Source of the DNA: a virus
Reading direction: 5' to 3' (one strand)
IMG/VR virus record: IMGVR_UViG_3300042894_000834
Location: 1 to 20,387 of that record
DNA: 20,387 nucleotides
Positions 1-7,949 of this stretch are shown here, in pieces. The position numbers and the translations under genes are program-made. The notes beneath the pieces were generated by a model. That model did not search any database. It was not told the origin of the DNA and saw only the letters and a list, made by a program, of their open reading frames with translations. The stretch's first letter is position 1. Each line of letters opens with the position of its first letter.

Positions 1-417
1 ACCGCGACTGAGAACCGACTGCTTCAGGAGTACACGGCGTCATCGCTGGGCCGGATGGTGCGCGTTCGCGATCAGGCGATCGTGGATCTCGCGCTGGCGT
101 ACTGCGCGATGCTGGCAGTCATCCTCGATGATGATGGCGAGGCGCTGAACCTGCCCGGCGTAGGCCCAGTCATCCTGACTGAGCAAGACCTGAAGGGCCA
201 GTTCCCGACGTTCGCGCTGGATCAGGGCAGCACCCCAATGGGCGATGCAGCTAAGCGCGACTCGCTGGTACAGCTCATCCCTGCCCTGTCTCAGCTTGGC
301 GCTCCCGCTGACGCACTTCTACAGGAACTTGTCCGCGCATTTAACCTACCCGACAGCTTCACCACTCCCGCTGAGCTTCCACCTGAGCTACCTCCCACCC
401 CCGGAGAACAGTCATGA
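1..417 (+). CDS. Portal protein, C-terminal fragment (partial at left edge)
   Basis: The frame is open from base 1, so the gene begins outside the window and only its last 138 residues are visible. The role is inferred mainly from position: it directly precedes a small acidic gene, the scaffold and the major capsid gene, where the portal (the dodecameric head-tail connector that threads DNA) sits in T7-like podoviruses. The visible part starts with a helical, charged stretch (LLQEYTASSLGRMVRVRDQA), then a mixed segment, and ends in a Pro-rich tail (PAELPPELPPTPGEQS), as connector C-termini often do. Its stop overlaps the next start as ATGA, suggesting translational coupling. An internal ATG at 55 is not taken as the start because the reading frame continues upstream. 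The core portal domains cannot be checked here. Confidence 0.6.
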   Translation, partial: TATENRLLQEYTASSLGRMVRVRDQAIVDLALAYCAMLAVILDDDGEALNLPGVGPVILTEQDLKGQFPTFALDQGSTPMGDAAKRDSLVQLIPALSQLGAPADALLQELVRAFNLPDSFTTPAELPPELPPTPGEQS

Positions 418-962
418 AAATGCCCGCTGAACTCAAGAAGGCCGCCATGAGCGCGGATGACTCACTCGAAGCCGCGCTGATGACCGAGATCCCTGCCCCG
501 CGCAGGCCATTCAGCGGCAAGGTGATGAAGAACCTGCTTGATGCAGCCGCGAAGGCCAGCATGGTCTTTGGCGCTCCAGTCAAGCTCGAGATCAGCGATG
601 CCCCCGCTGCGAGACTGCCGGGCGATGTAGTGCGCGTTCTCGCGATGATGGAGAAGGCCGCTGAGGATTATGGCAACCCCTTCCCGGTCAGCCTGAAGTC
701 CGCGGTCACTGATGAGGCGCTGGTAGCTATCGCCGCTCATCTCCTGTCTCTGGCCCGCGATCCCGAGTTCAAGAAGTTCCTTCAGGAAGAGCCGGCCATG
801 CCTGAAGAGGAGATGGGCGAAGAGGAACTACCTGTAGAGGAAATGGCCGAAGAGGAAATGCCCGAAGAGGATACCTTCGAGTTCGAGCGCACCGAGCAAG
901 AAGATGATGGCGAGATCGAAGAGACTGAGGCCGACCTGTTCCGCAAGCGCATGAAGCGCTAA
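414..962 (+). CDS. Acidic 182-aa protein between portal and scaffold
   Basis: Not recognised as a named family. The start ATG overlaps the portal stop by four bases and follows a GGAG at 403-406. The first ~125 residues are a mixed alpha-helical sequence. From about residue 125 the protein becomes strongly acidic, with repeated units of the type MPEEE-MGEEE-LPVEE-MAEEE-MPEED, then a Glu/Asp-rich stretch, and ends with a short basic tail (FRKRMKR). Lying between portal and scaffold, it probably acts in capsid assembly or as a minor head protein. The acidic tail could bind the basic face of another head protein or mimic DNA. That function is inference; the acidic repeat and position are seen directly. 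Confidence 0.75.
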   Translation: MKMPAELKKAAMSADDSLEAALMTEIPAPRRPFSGKVMKNLLDAAAKASMVFGAPVKLEISDAPAARLPGDVVRVLAMMEKAAEDYGNPFPVSLKSAVTDEALVAIAAHLLSLARDPEFKKFLQEEPAMPEEEMGEEELPVEEMAEEEMPEEDTFEFERTEQEDDGEIEETEADLFRKRMKR

Positions 963-996
963 TCCACTTTTTCTAGACCATCCCAAGGGAGTCTAT

Positions 997-1800
997 ATGA
1001 GCATCGCAGCCGAAGCACTCGCAGCCGCCCAGGCCCTCCAGACCTCGGCTACCTCTACTGAGGCGCCCGCTGAGCAGACCACTGAGCAGGGCGCCGCACC
1101 CGCGACTGCGCCCGAAGCCGCAGAGGTCGCGCAGGAAAGCACACCTGACTCAAAGGGCCTGTCATGGGCTGAGGAAGTGAAGAAGCTACCGCCTGAGCTA
1201 CAGTCCCTCGCCCGCGGTCTACAGGGCATGGTCACTCGCAAAACGCAGCAACTCGCGGATGAAAGAAAGGCACTCGCGGCTGAGAGAGAGGCATGGCGCA
1301 AGTCGATCACCTCTCTCGCCACAGCGCCACAGGCCGAACTGCCCGAGATCGATAGCTGGAACCCTGACTCCATTCAGGCCCGCATCGAAGCTGAAGTTTC
1401 GCGCAGGCTGGCTGAAGCACTCGCGCCTGTAGAGAGTGAGTACCGTGCAGCCCAGGCCGACATGGAGTTCGACCGCTTCACTCAGGCCCATCCCGACCTT
1501 CTCGAAGATGCCGAGGTCAAGTCAGGTGTGGCTGAGCTACTGCGGAAGAATGATGCGCTTGATCTGGAGACTGCGTATTACGCTGTAAAGGGCAGGCTGA
1601 ACAGGCAGGCAGCACCTACTCTTCAGTCTGTAAATCCACAGCGCGCTGCGGCGAAGAAGGCCGCCGCGATCACTGCACCCGCACGCAGGCCGCCCCCGGA
1701 GGCGCCGATCAAGATGTCTCCGGCAGACCTGAAGAAAGCAACGCCAGAACAAATTCTGGCTTATGCAAAGTCTCTTGCCGAACGCAAACCGCGCGTGTAA
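997..1800 (+). CDS. Capsid scaffolding protein
   Basis: A 267-aa protein directly upstream of the major capsid gene, in the position and near the size of T7 gp9 (307 aa). Composition fits a scaffold: an Ala/Glu/Thr/Pro-rich disordered N-terminus (residues ~1-50), a long charged helix with coiled-coil character (residues ~55-110, including KTQQLADERKALAAEREAW), an acidic helical middle with AHPDLLEDAEV and LDLETAYYAVKGRL (a pattern seen in phage scaffolds), and a basic Pro/Lys/Ala C-terminus that would bind the coat protein. The role would be to direct procapsid assembly and then leave. A clear AAGGGAG at 985-991 sits five bases before the ATG. The family is inferred; the layout is convincing. 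Confidence 0.82.
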   Translation: MSIAAEALAAAQALQTSATSTEAPAEQTTEQGAAPATAPEAAEVAQESTPDSKGLSWAEEVKKLPPELQSLARGLQGMVTRKTQQLADERKALAAEREAWRKSITSLATAPQAELPEIDSWNPDSIQARIEAEVSRRLAEALAPVESEYRAAQADMEFDRFTQAHPDLLEDAEVKSGVAELLRKNDALDLETAYYAVKGRLNRQAAPTLQSVNPQRAAAKKAAAITAPARRPPPEAPIKMSPADLKKATPEQILAYAKSLAERKPRV

Positions 1801-1812
1801 GTTGTCCTTGCA

Positions 1813-1844
1813 GGTAGCGTCCTCCTCTGGAACACGACGCTATC
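1813..1844 (+). promoter_or_regulatory. Hairpin in the leader of the major capsid gene
   Basis: The 104-base gap between scaffold and capsid gene holds a 9-bp stem, GGTAGCGTC (1813-1821) with GACGCTATC (1836-1844), one pair being G-U, and a 14-base loop. No T-run follows (the next bases are TGTAGGG), so it does not look like an intrinsic terminator. A stable hairpin here could protect or process the capsid mRNA, which must be the most abundant late transcript. Function is inference. The capsid gene has its own strong GGAGG at 1895-1899. No convincing promoter was found in the gap. Confidence 0.4.
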
Positions 1845-1904
1845 TGTAGGGCACCCGGATGAGGGCACGCCAGAAGTCAGTCTCAAACCCCTCTGGAGGC
1901 CAAG

Positions 1905-2936
1905 ATGGCTCCCCCGAACAGTGTCCTTTCTACCGTTCTCCCGATCCTCCGGGACAAGCTGATCGACAACAGCTTCACTTCGACCCCGCTGTTCCGCGCA
2001 CTTGACGCGGCGGGCTCAGTGAAGCGCGTGACTGGTGGCCAGCGCATTGAGCAGCCCGTCATCCTCGGTCAGCACTCGCAGATCACGAACCTCAGCGGCA
2101 GCGGCTTCAACCCTGTCTCTCTCGCCGTGACGGACCCCTTCCGCAAGGCGAACTTCGAGTGGGCGAACTTCGTTCAGCCCATCGTCGTCTCCGAGGTTGA
2201 GACGCTGCGGTCGAAGGGTGACCTCGCCGTAGTCTCCATCCTCGAGGAGAAGATGAAGAACGTGATGATCTCGCTCCGCACGGCGATGTCAGACCGGATC
2301 TTCTCGGGCCAGACCGCGATCCTGCCCGATCTTCAGACCCTCAATGGCATGGGCACTGCTACTCTGGCCGCGGATACGACCGGCTGGATGCAGGGCGCAG
2401 CCTTCGGCGCGCAGACCACGAACACCGTTGGCGGTCTGAGCAAGGGCACCTTCGCTGCGGACAACTGGCAGAATCAGGTGTTCGACAGCGGCAGCGCCTT
2501 CGATCTGGCGCACCTCGACACGCTGATGATCCGCGCGTCGCTCTACCACCCGAACGGTAAGCGGCCTGACATCATCTTTATGAGCCCGAACTGCTTCTCA
2601 GCCTTCCAGGCCCTCCTGACTGACGCCTACCGCTATCAGGATGTCAGCGGTCGCGACGGACTGGTGGATTCCGAGATGGTGGCGATGTGGCGCGGTGCCA
2701 AGGTCTACGTCGATAACCGCCTCGGCTTCGCAAACGCCGCGGGTGACGATGTGAGCGCCTACGCGATCTCGTCCGATATGAACCAGTTCTACTTCGATCA
2801 GGGCGGCGAGTTCGACGTAAGCGAGCTAACCCCCATCCCCGGTACTGCGACGCTGACCGCCCGCGTTCTGGTTTCGTGCCAGCTCGTGACCGGCCACCTC
2901 GCTAGTTCGTGCGTACTTCTGAACGCGGAGGCTTGA
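1905..2936 (+). CDS. Major capsid protein
   Basis: A 343-aa protein that would form the icosahedral shell, probably with the HK97 fold. Length matches T7 gp10A (345 aa), though sequence similarity to T7 itself is not evident. The N-terminal part (LRDKLIDNSFTSTPLFRALD, then GGQRIEQPVILGQ) is typical of coat proteins whose early segment leads into an E-loop-like strand. The middle helix (SKGDLAVVSILEEKMKNVMI) fits the spine helix, and the region near residues 215-240 (HPNGKRPDIIFMSPNCFSAF) resembles the P/A-domain pattern of many capsid proteins where a residue search over a sample is followed by a strand. The strong GGAGG at 1895-1899, five bases before ATG, suits very high expression. It follows the scaffold and precedes a decoration-like gene. 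Confidence 0.88.
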   Translation: MAPPNSVLSTVLPILRDKLIDNSFTSTPLFRALDAAGSVKRVTGGQRIEQPVILGQHSQITNLSGSGFNPVSLAVTDPFRKANFEWANFVQPIVVSEVETLRSKGDLAVVSILEEKMKNVMISLRTAMSDRIFSGQTAILPDLQTLNGMGTATLAADTTGWMQGAAFGAQTTNTVGGLSKGTFAADNWQNQVFDSGSAFDLAHLDTLMIRASLYHPNGKRPDIIFMSPNCFSAFQALLTDAYRYQDVSGRDGLVDSEMVAMWRGAKVYVDNRLGFANAAGDDVSAYAISSDMNQFYFDQGGEFDVSELTPIPGTATLTARVLVSCQLVTGHLASSCVLLNAEA

Positions 2937-2941
2937 TCAAC

Positions 2942-3589
2942 ATGGCTACATCTACTCTGGTTCAGTTCCTCGAGGCCGGCGAGCCGGCTTCCGTTATGAA
3001 CCGCCGGCAGGTCGAGACCTTCCTGGCTGGGGGCACCATCGCTGCTGGCGATGCGGTGACCTTCGACCTGTCGAAGTCCGACGCCGACAAGGTGCTCTAC
3101 GTCATCGAGGCCACGGCTGCAAACAAGGCCCTCATCGTCGGTATCGCCATTACGGCCGCCGCCGCAGACGAGCCGGTGCAGGTAGTTATCAGCGGCTACG
3201 TCGCTTCCGCCGACGTTGCGACCGGCGTCACCGCTGGCGCGCAGCTTAGCGGCTCCGCTACGGCGGGTCGCCTGGGCCTCGCTTCGGGCTCTTCGGTGTT
3301 CCTCTCGGCTCTCCAGACTGCCACTGGCGCCGCGCAGAACATCGCCCACGGCCTCGGCGTCGTCCCCGACCTCGTGTTCGTCATCTCCGAAGATGTGAGC
3401 GCGGCCACTACGGGTCAGTTCGTCGTTACTTACGGCGCGCACACTTCGACGAACGCCATCGTCACCGTGACCAGCGGGGCCAAGACCTTCCGCGTGGTGG
3501 CGCTGAGCTTCGCGGGGACTCCGGTGGCGACCGCGCTGACTGCCGAGTCTGGCAACCGGGCCGCGGTCTTGTTCCACAAGAAGTTCTGA
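2942..3589 (+). CDS. Capsid decoration / head protein (DUF2190-like N-terminus)
   Basis: A 215-aa protein directly after the coat gene. The ATG at 2942 is preferred because GGAGG lies at 2927-2931; an upstream ATG at 2909 would overlap the coat gene by 28 bases. Residues ~1-100 read as a small beta-barrel rich in Ala/Val/Gly (GDAVTFD, ALIVGIAITAAAADEPVQVV), the pattern of DUF2190-type decoration proteins that cap capsid surfaces. Residues ~133-200 look like a second beta-domain starting with AHGLGVVPDLVFVISED, a motif I associate with phage structural proteins (HGLG..P..V). It would stabilise the expanded head or display a binding domain. Family assignment by pattern only; a head fibre is the alternative. 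Confidence 0.68.
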   Translation: MATSTLVQFLEAGEPASVMNRRQVETFLAGGTIAAGDAVTFDLSKSDADKVLYVIEATAANKALIVGIAITAAAADEPVQVVISGYVASADVATGVTAGAQLSGSATAGRLGLASGSSVFLSALQTATGAAQNIAHGLGVVPDLVFVISEDVSAATTGQFVVTYGAHTSTNAIVTVTSGAKTFRVVALSFAGTPVATALTAESGNRAAVLFHKKF

Positions 3590-3605
3590 TCTGCGGTAGA
3601 CCTCT

Positions 3606-3651
3606 ACGGGTCGGGGGAGGCCAAGCGCAGCCCCCGGCCCGTTTCTTCGTT
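3606..3651 (+). terminator. Rho-independent terminator after the head module
   Basis: ACGGGTCGGGGG (3606-3617) pairs with CCCCCGGCCCGT (3631-3642), twelve pairs with one G-U, around a 13-base loop, followed by TTTCTTCGTT. The stem is very GC-rich and the tail is U-rich although not a pure U-run. It separates the capsid cluster from the tail genes and would lower readthrough, keeping coat protein expression above that of the tail. Placement just after the coat and decoration genes parallels the terminator found after gene 10 in T7. Confidence 0.8.
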
Positions 3652-3674
3652 ATACTCCGCGCCAGGAGGTACTG

Positions 3675-5033
3675 ATGAACCTCGCAGACCTTAGAGCTTT
3701 CTGCGCCAACCTTCTCGACTGGGATCCCAGTAACGAGACATATATCTCGCAGCTAAACAAGTTGCTGAATGACGCGCAGTCCCGGGTACTGACTGACAGA
3801 CCGTGGGAGTTCGCGCAAAAAGAAGGCATCGCTCAGGTCTACACTGATCAGACGATCTCCGTCGGCGTGACCAACGGCTCTGCCTCCGTCACCACTGGCG
3901 CATCTTTCCCGCTATCTACTAGCACCATTCTTCCAGGCTCTATTCTAGATGGCGCTGAATGTATTATCACTGATTCAAATGGCGATGAGTTTAGCAACAC
4001 TGTAGCCTGGGTCAGCGCAACGAACGCACTGACCTTCACCTCAGACTTCCGCGGGACAACTGGCACCTACGATGCCACCTTCCGCATGAGAGATGTCTGG
4101 CTCCCGGCTGATGCCGTCACGCTGATGAACGTGCAAGACATCACTGACGGTTTACCTCGAAACCAGATTGCCCTATCTCAATTCGAGGAAGATGCGTGGC
4201 AGTATGACCGCACGATGCTGGGCACTCCTACAGCCTTCATCCCCTTCCCCGCGACGCGCATCCCCGCGCCGCGGGTAGCGAACGGCATCGCCACAGTCGC
4301 GGGTGTGGGGCAGGGCGTCCGCACCATCAACGTCTACATGGTCAACGTCTCCGCTCCCGAGTACCCCACGCCCTCGGCATACCGTGAAGGCGTGAGCGGC
4401 GGTCGGGAAAGCGGGCTGAGCGCGGTAGCGACGTACAGCCTGACTGCCCTCCAGACCTTGACCTTCACCCCCGAGACGCTGCCAAACGTCAGCGGCCTGT
4501 ACCGCCGCTACTACTTCACCTGCCCGGAGGCAGGCATCTACGCTCCAGTCCGCATCGCGGGTGCAGTCGGTTCTGGAACAGCCAACCGCGATACCATCAG
4601 CCCCGCTGGCGCGGTGACCCTGACGCCCGACCTGAGCCTGAGCTACCTCCAGTCTCAAACCTTCCAAACTCGCGCGATAAAGTACGTCCCCTCGAACGGT
4701 GCGTACCGCTGCTACAGGCTGTACCCGCATCCTTCACCTGACTCGCTCATGCGCATCCGGTACGTCCGGGCTCCAGAGCAGATGCTCGAGGATACTGACA
4801 CACCGCTCATCCCCGAAGCGCACTCGCAGGTCATCGCCTATACCGCGCTTGAGCAAATAGCCACGAAGCTCGACAACCTGCCTCTCGCTCAGTCTTACAT
4901 GCGAAAGAAGGACATTCTTCTGCGCGGTATGGAACAGCGGTATCTCGGCTCACCTCCGAGGCGCATCGTTCGCGGCGGCATGGCCGGTGCATATCCGCCT
5001 CCCTGGTATGGGCCAGTAAGATTCACTCCTTAA
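3675..5033 (+). CDS. Head-tail adaptor / tail tubular protein A-like, with Ig-like insertion
   Basis: A 452-aa protein in the position of T7 gp11 (196 aa), which docks the tail onto the portal. The N-terminus (MNLADLRAFCANLLDW, then helix ending LLNDAQSRVLTDRPWEF) and the C-terminal helices (residues ~380-430, AHSQVIAYTALEQIATKLDN) match the helical adaptor core. Residues ~55-145 form a beta section ending MRDVWLPADAV, common in phage adaptor proteins. Residues ~192-308 look like an added Fn3/Ig-like domain (RTINVYMVNV, RESGLSAVATYSL, LYRRYYFT), accounting for the extra size. AGGAGG at 3664-3669 sets the start. AT-rich, differently coded stretches occur around 3950-4010. It could alternatively be named a head-completion or stopper protein. 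Confidence 0.75.
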   Translation: MNLADLRAFCANLLDWDPSNETYISQLNKLLNDAQSRVLTDRPWEFAQKEGIAQVYTDQTISVGVTNGSASVTTGASFPLSTSTILPGSILDGAECIITDSNGDEFSNTVAWVSATNALTFTSDFRGTTGTYDATFRMRDVWLPADAVTLMNVQDITDGLPRNQIALSQFEEDAWQYDRTMLGTPTAFIPFPATRIPAPRVANGIATVAGVGQGVRTINVYMVNVSAPEYPTPSAYREGVSGGRESGLSAVATYSLTALQTLTFTPETLPNVSGLYRRYYFTCPEAGIYAPVRIAGAVGSGTANRDTISPAGAVTLTPDLSLSYLQSQTFQTRAIKYVPSNGAYRCYRLYPHPSPDSLMRIRYVRAPEQMLEDTDTPLIPEAHSQVIAYTALEQIATKLDNLPLAQSYMRKKDILLRGMEQRYLGSPPRRIVRGGMAGAYPPPWYGPVRFTP

Positions 5034-5043
5034 AAGGTGAAGC

Positions 5044-7248
5044 ATGAAGCAGACTCTCGCTGCGCTGACCCCGAAGGGCGCCGGTGGCCTCGATACACGG
5101 GAGCCGCAAGACTTCTTCAATGCAAATCGTGCAGAGAACCTGACGGTCGATCAGCGCACAGGCGCGTTCTCTACCCGCATAGGCTATGAGAAGTACATCC
5201 CTGACCCGACTGATCTGTTTCAGCCGTTCCAGGCCACTACCTTCATCTACTCGATCCACGCCGCGCAGGATCTCGCCAGAGGTGCGCGCGAGAGCGTGCT
5301 GTTCGAGGAAGGTGGCAACCTCACCCTCTTCTACCAGTCAGGGCAACAGCGCCTTCTCCGGGTCATCGCGCAGAACAGGCACGTTCCCCGCCCGACTGAG
5401 AGTTCGAGCTGGTACACGAACACCCCGCACGGCACGCTGATCACGAACGGCCATGATTGGCCTCTTCTCGTCTACCCGTGGCCGCTGGGCGATGCCGCTG
5501 AAAGCAGCGGGGCCATCGCCTCAGTCGCGCGAGACTTCGGCTTCCAGAATCAGCCTCCCGCTCCGCAGCCGTACACGGTCACTCCGCTCTCATCGCCCAC
5601 TACTTCGGAAGAGGCGGTGGGCACTCACTTCTGGTATCCGCGCAACCCGGACAGCGTAGACCCGGTAGTCACGCCCGGTTCGCGCTATGGCATGGGCTTC
5701 TCGCTGGGCGGCTCATCCCTCGACACCGGCTGTACCGTCAACATCGCCGTTTCGTTCATCACGGACACCGGCTCCGAAGGCCCCATTAGCGACATCGGCA
5801 GCGTCTCATGGGAGCTTCCAGATACCGCCGCTGGCTACTGGTACGCCTTCGCCTCCAGCATCCCCCGTGGGCCGGAGGGAACAGTTGCAAGAAAAATATA
5901 TCGAACAAAGAATCTACACGAAGATTCTCCTGATGCGGGTGATGATAGTCTCTATTTTACTACGCTCATTCGTAACAACTTTGACCTTATACATGTTGAA
6001 TCAGTGCGGCCAGTAAACCTGATCTCGCCTGCACCCGTCATCCCCACCGGCGTCATGCCCGCCCCGCGTGCGCGCTTCAGCGCGTACTGGGAAGGGCGCA
6101 TTTGGCTTGATGGTGGCCCCGATGACTCAGCCTCGCTTTACTACAGCGAAGAAAACCTGATCGAGCAGTTCCCCGTCATCAATGCCTTCAGCCTGACTGG
6201 CGAGGGTGGCGGCATCACCGGGATGATCGCTCATGCAGGCGCGCTGTTCATCTTCCGCGAGAACAGCGTTGATGTCGGCGTGCGGCGTGAAGATGGTGGG
6301 TTCAGTGTGGTGACCGCTGTTCCCGGCATTGGCTGTCTCGCAGCGCACTCCATCGCAGCCGTACCCGGCCTCGGACTGCTCTTTCTCGCGCGGGACGGGG
6401 TGTATGCCATTCGTGGCACCATCACTTCCAGCGGCTCTACCATCGAGGCCGTGTTTGTCTCGCCCACAATCCGCGAAGAAATCGCTCGAATCACGCGCGG
6501 CTGCGAGTCTCGAGCCTACGCCTGCTACTGGCCTCAGCAGCGGGAGTACCAGCTATGGATCCCCGCCGATGGCTACGACAGACCTAACTATGGTCTTATT
6601 CTTCATCTAGATAAAACTGACAGGCTGGGAGGCTCTACATGGTCTACCCGGCCGCCGAACGCTGACACCGGCCTCGCAGATTGGCCGGTGGGCTCCATCA
6701 CCGTAGATGCCTCCGGCACGCCCATCTTCGGCCACAACCGCGGATTTGAGGCCAGCGTAGAAAACGCTCCAGTCGAGGCCGGCCTCTTCGTCATGAGCGC
6801 GAGACGCGCGCTGGGCGGGTCAGTCGAGGAAGATGCCTTCGTGTACGGCGGCCCTCCCACTTCGGCTTACCGCACCGCATGGTGGGACGGTGGCGAGGCT
6901 GGAACTCTAAAGCAGGTACAGTATGTCACTGTTCATTTGCTAACAACTGGTGATGCTGAAATAACAGTACGCCATTTCAGAGACGGTGGATTTACCGCTG
7001 TCGAAGAGCGTACATACAAGGCACAGCCGCCCACTACCGCCGACCTCCCGGTGTTTGACACCGCAGTCATGGATGGGACTGCCCTTTGGTCGCGCGAGAG
7101 GCTGGTTCCTCTGCGCGTGGCTGTTGCCCCTGGTAAAGCCTTCAGCTTTTGCTGGGAATTCGAGACTACCGATGATGTCATCTTCATCGGCTGGGATCTC
7201 GCCTTCGCCAGTGATGGAACTCAGGTCATCGCGGGCAAGCTGGCCTAA
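5044..7248 (+). CDS. Tail nozzle / tail tubular protein B-like
   Basis: A 734-aa protein directly after the adaptor, close to T7 gp12 (794 aa), which forms the tip of the short tail. Near residues 31-53 is ENLTVDQRTGAFSTRIGYEK, the start motif of phage nozzle/stabilisation proteins (an N-rich strand, then RxGYE). Propeller-type repeats follow: APRARFSAYWEGRIWLDGG (~339-357), GEGGGITGMIAHAGALFIFR (~387-406) and LARDGVYAIRG (~449-459). Residues ~225-330 look like an Fn3-like insertion with GSEGPIS and ARKIYRTKN. An AAGGTGA lies just before the ATG. Bases 5881-6000 are AT-rich (43 of 120 G/C by hand count) and use codons such as AGA, ATA, AAA and TTT rare elsewhere in the gene; the protein frame stays intact. 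Confidence 0.8.
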   Translation: MKQTLAALTPKGAGGLDTREPQDFFNANRAENLTVDQRTGAFSTRIGYEKYIPDPTDLFQPFQATTFIYSIHAAQDLARGARESVLFEEGGNLTLFYQSGQQRLLRVIAQNRHVPRPTESSSWYTNTPHGTLITNGHDWPLLVYPWPLGDAAESSGAIASVARDFGFQNQPPAPQPYTVTPLSSPTTSEEAVGTHFWYPRNPDSVDPVVTPGSRYGMGFSLGGSSLDTGCTVNIAVSFITDTGSEGPISDIGSVSWELPDTAAGYWYAFASSIPRGPEGTVARKIYRTKNLHEDSPDAGDDSLYFTTLIRNNFDLIHVESVRPVNLISPAPVIPTGVMPAPRARFSAYWEGRIWLDGGPDDSASLYYSEENLIEQFPVINAFSLTGEGGGITGMIAHAGALFIFRENSVDVGVRREDGGFSVVTAVPGIGCLAAHSIAAVPGLGLLFLARDGVYAIRGTITSSGSTIEAVFVSPTIREEIARITRGCESRAYACYWPQQREYQLWIPADGYDRPNYGLILHLDKTDRLGGSTWSTRPPNADTGLADWPVGSITVDASGTPIFGHNRGFEASVENAPVEAGLFVMSARRALGGSVEEDAFVYGGPPTSAYRTAWWDGGEAGTLKQVQYVTVHLLTTGDAEITVRHFRDGGFTAVEERTYKAQPPTTADLPVFDTAVMDGTALWSRERLVPLRVAVAPGKAFSFCWEFETTDDVIFIGWDLAFASDGTQVIAGKLA

Positions 7249-7265
7249 TCGAAAGGAGTTGCCAG

Positions 7266-7949
7266 ATGAAATCATGGACCCGCTTTCAGGCCCGCACTGG
7301 CGGCACGCTGACGCCCGATCTGCCAAACCTCGAGCTTGGCGATGCAGGCGGTAGCTTCACTACCCTGGACCGCACCCAGCTCCCGCTCAACTCCTTCGAC
7401 AAGGACATCGTTCCTGCGAACGCGCTGGTGCAGGTATGGGCGCCGTCTACGCTGGGAGTGCGCTTCCCGACCGTGGCTGACATGGAAGGGGAACAGGTCA
7501 ACGTCCGCTCTGATCAGGTGTCCGGTACTCAATGGGAGTGCGGCACCTTCCAGAACTACAACGGCGGCTGGCAGTCACTCCCGACCATTACCCTCACCGG
7601 AAATCGCGGAGGAAGTTTGCTGGTTGAATGGGCAGGCTACGCCTTCTCATGGAACCACTTCGCGCAGACCACGAACGCGACTGCACCCGCGAACCCGAAG
7701 CACATCAACCTGCGCATCCTCGTAGGCGGCGTGACCGTGGCTGAGCACATCGGCCCCGCAGTCATGGAGACATTCCGCATCTTCGGCCATATCTTCGTTC
7801 CAGCCGGCGATACCCAGGTCACGCTCCAGTGGCGCGCTCCTGGCCCTGGACCGGATGATGCGCTGAACGACGTAACAGTCAACGCCTATGATATTGCGCA
7901 GTATCATCTCGCGGGAATGAAGTTCCTGGCAATTTGTAGGAGCCGCTGA
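7266..7949 (+). CDS. Beta-rich tail-surface or fibre protein, 227 aa
   Basis: Not recognised as a named family. AAAGGAG at 7252-7258 sets the start. The protein is rich in beta-prone and aromatic residues with few charged helices. A segment such as GGSLLVEWAGYAFSWNHF, followed by NLRILVGGVTVAEH and TFRIFGHIFVPAGDTQVTLQ, has the strand rhythm of jelly-roll (TNF/C1q-like) trimeric heads found on phage fibres and head fibres: a tissue-like strand, a short ligand-variable stretch, then a strand with PAG-turn-VTL. It follows the nozzle and opens the run of genes coupled by TGATG junctions through 15921. A role in receptor binding or tail attachment is inferred from fold-like pattern and position. 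Confidence 0.65.
   Translation: MKSWTRFQARTGGTLTPDLPNLELGDAGGSFTTLDRTQLPLNSFDKDIVPANALVQVWAPSTLGVRFPTVADMEGEQVNVRSDQVSGTQWECGTFQNYNGGWQSLPTITLTGNRGGSLLVEWAGYAFSWNHFAQTTNATAPANPKHINLRILVGGVTVAEHIGPAVMETFRIFGHIFVPAGDTQVTLQWRAPGPGPDDALNDVTVNAYDIAQYHLAGMKFLAICRSR

Noticed and set aside
2798-3577. Minus-strand 259-aa open frame opposite the decoration gene
   Set aside because: It is a shadow of a GC-rich plus-strand gene: low-complexity Arg/Gly/Ala protein, no ribosome site, and fully overlaps confident coat and decoration genes.
3651-3656. TATACT resembling a -10 box before the adaptor gene
   Set aside because: No acceptable -35 element at 16-18 bases upstream and no extended -10; it lies in the tail of the terminator, so it is probably chance.
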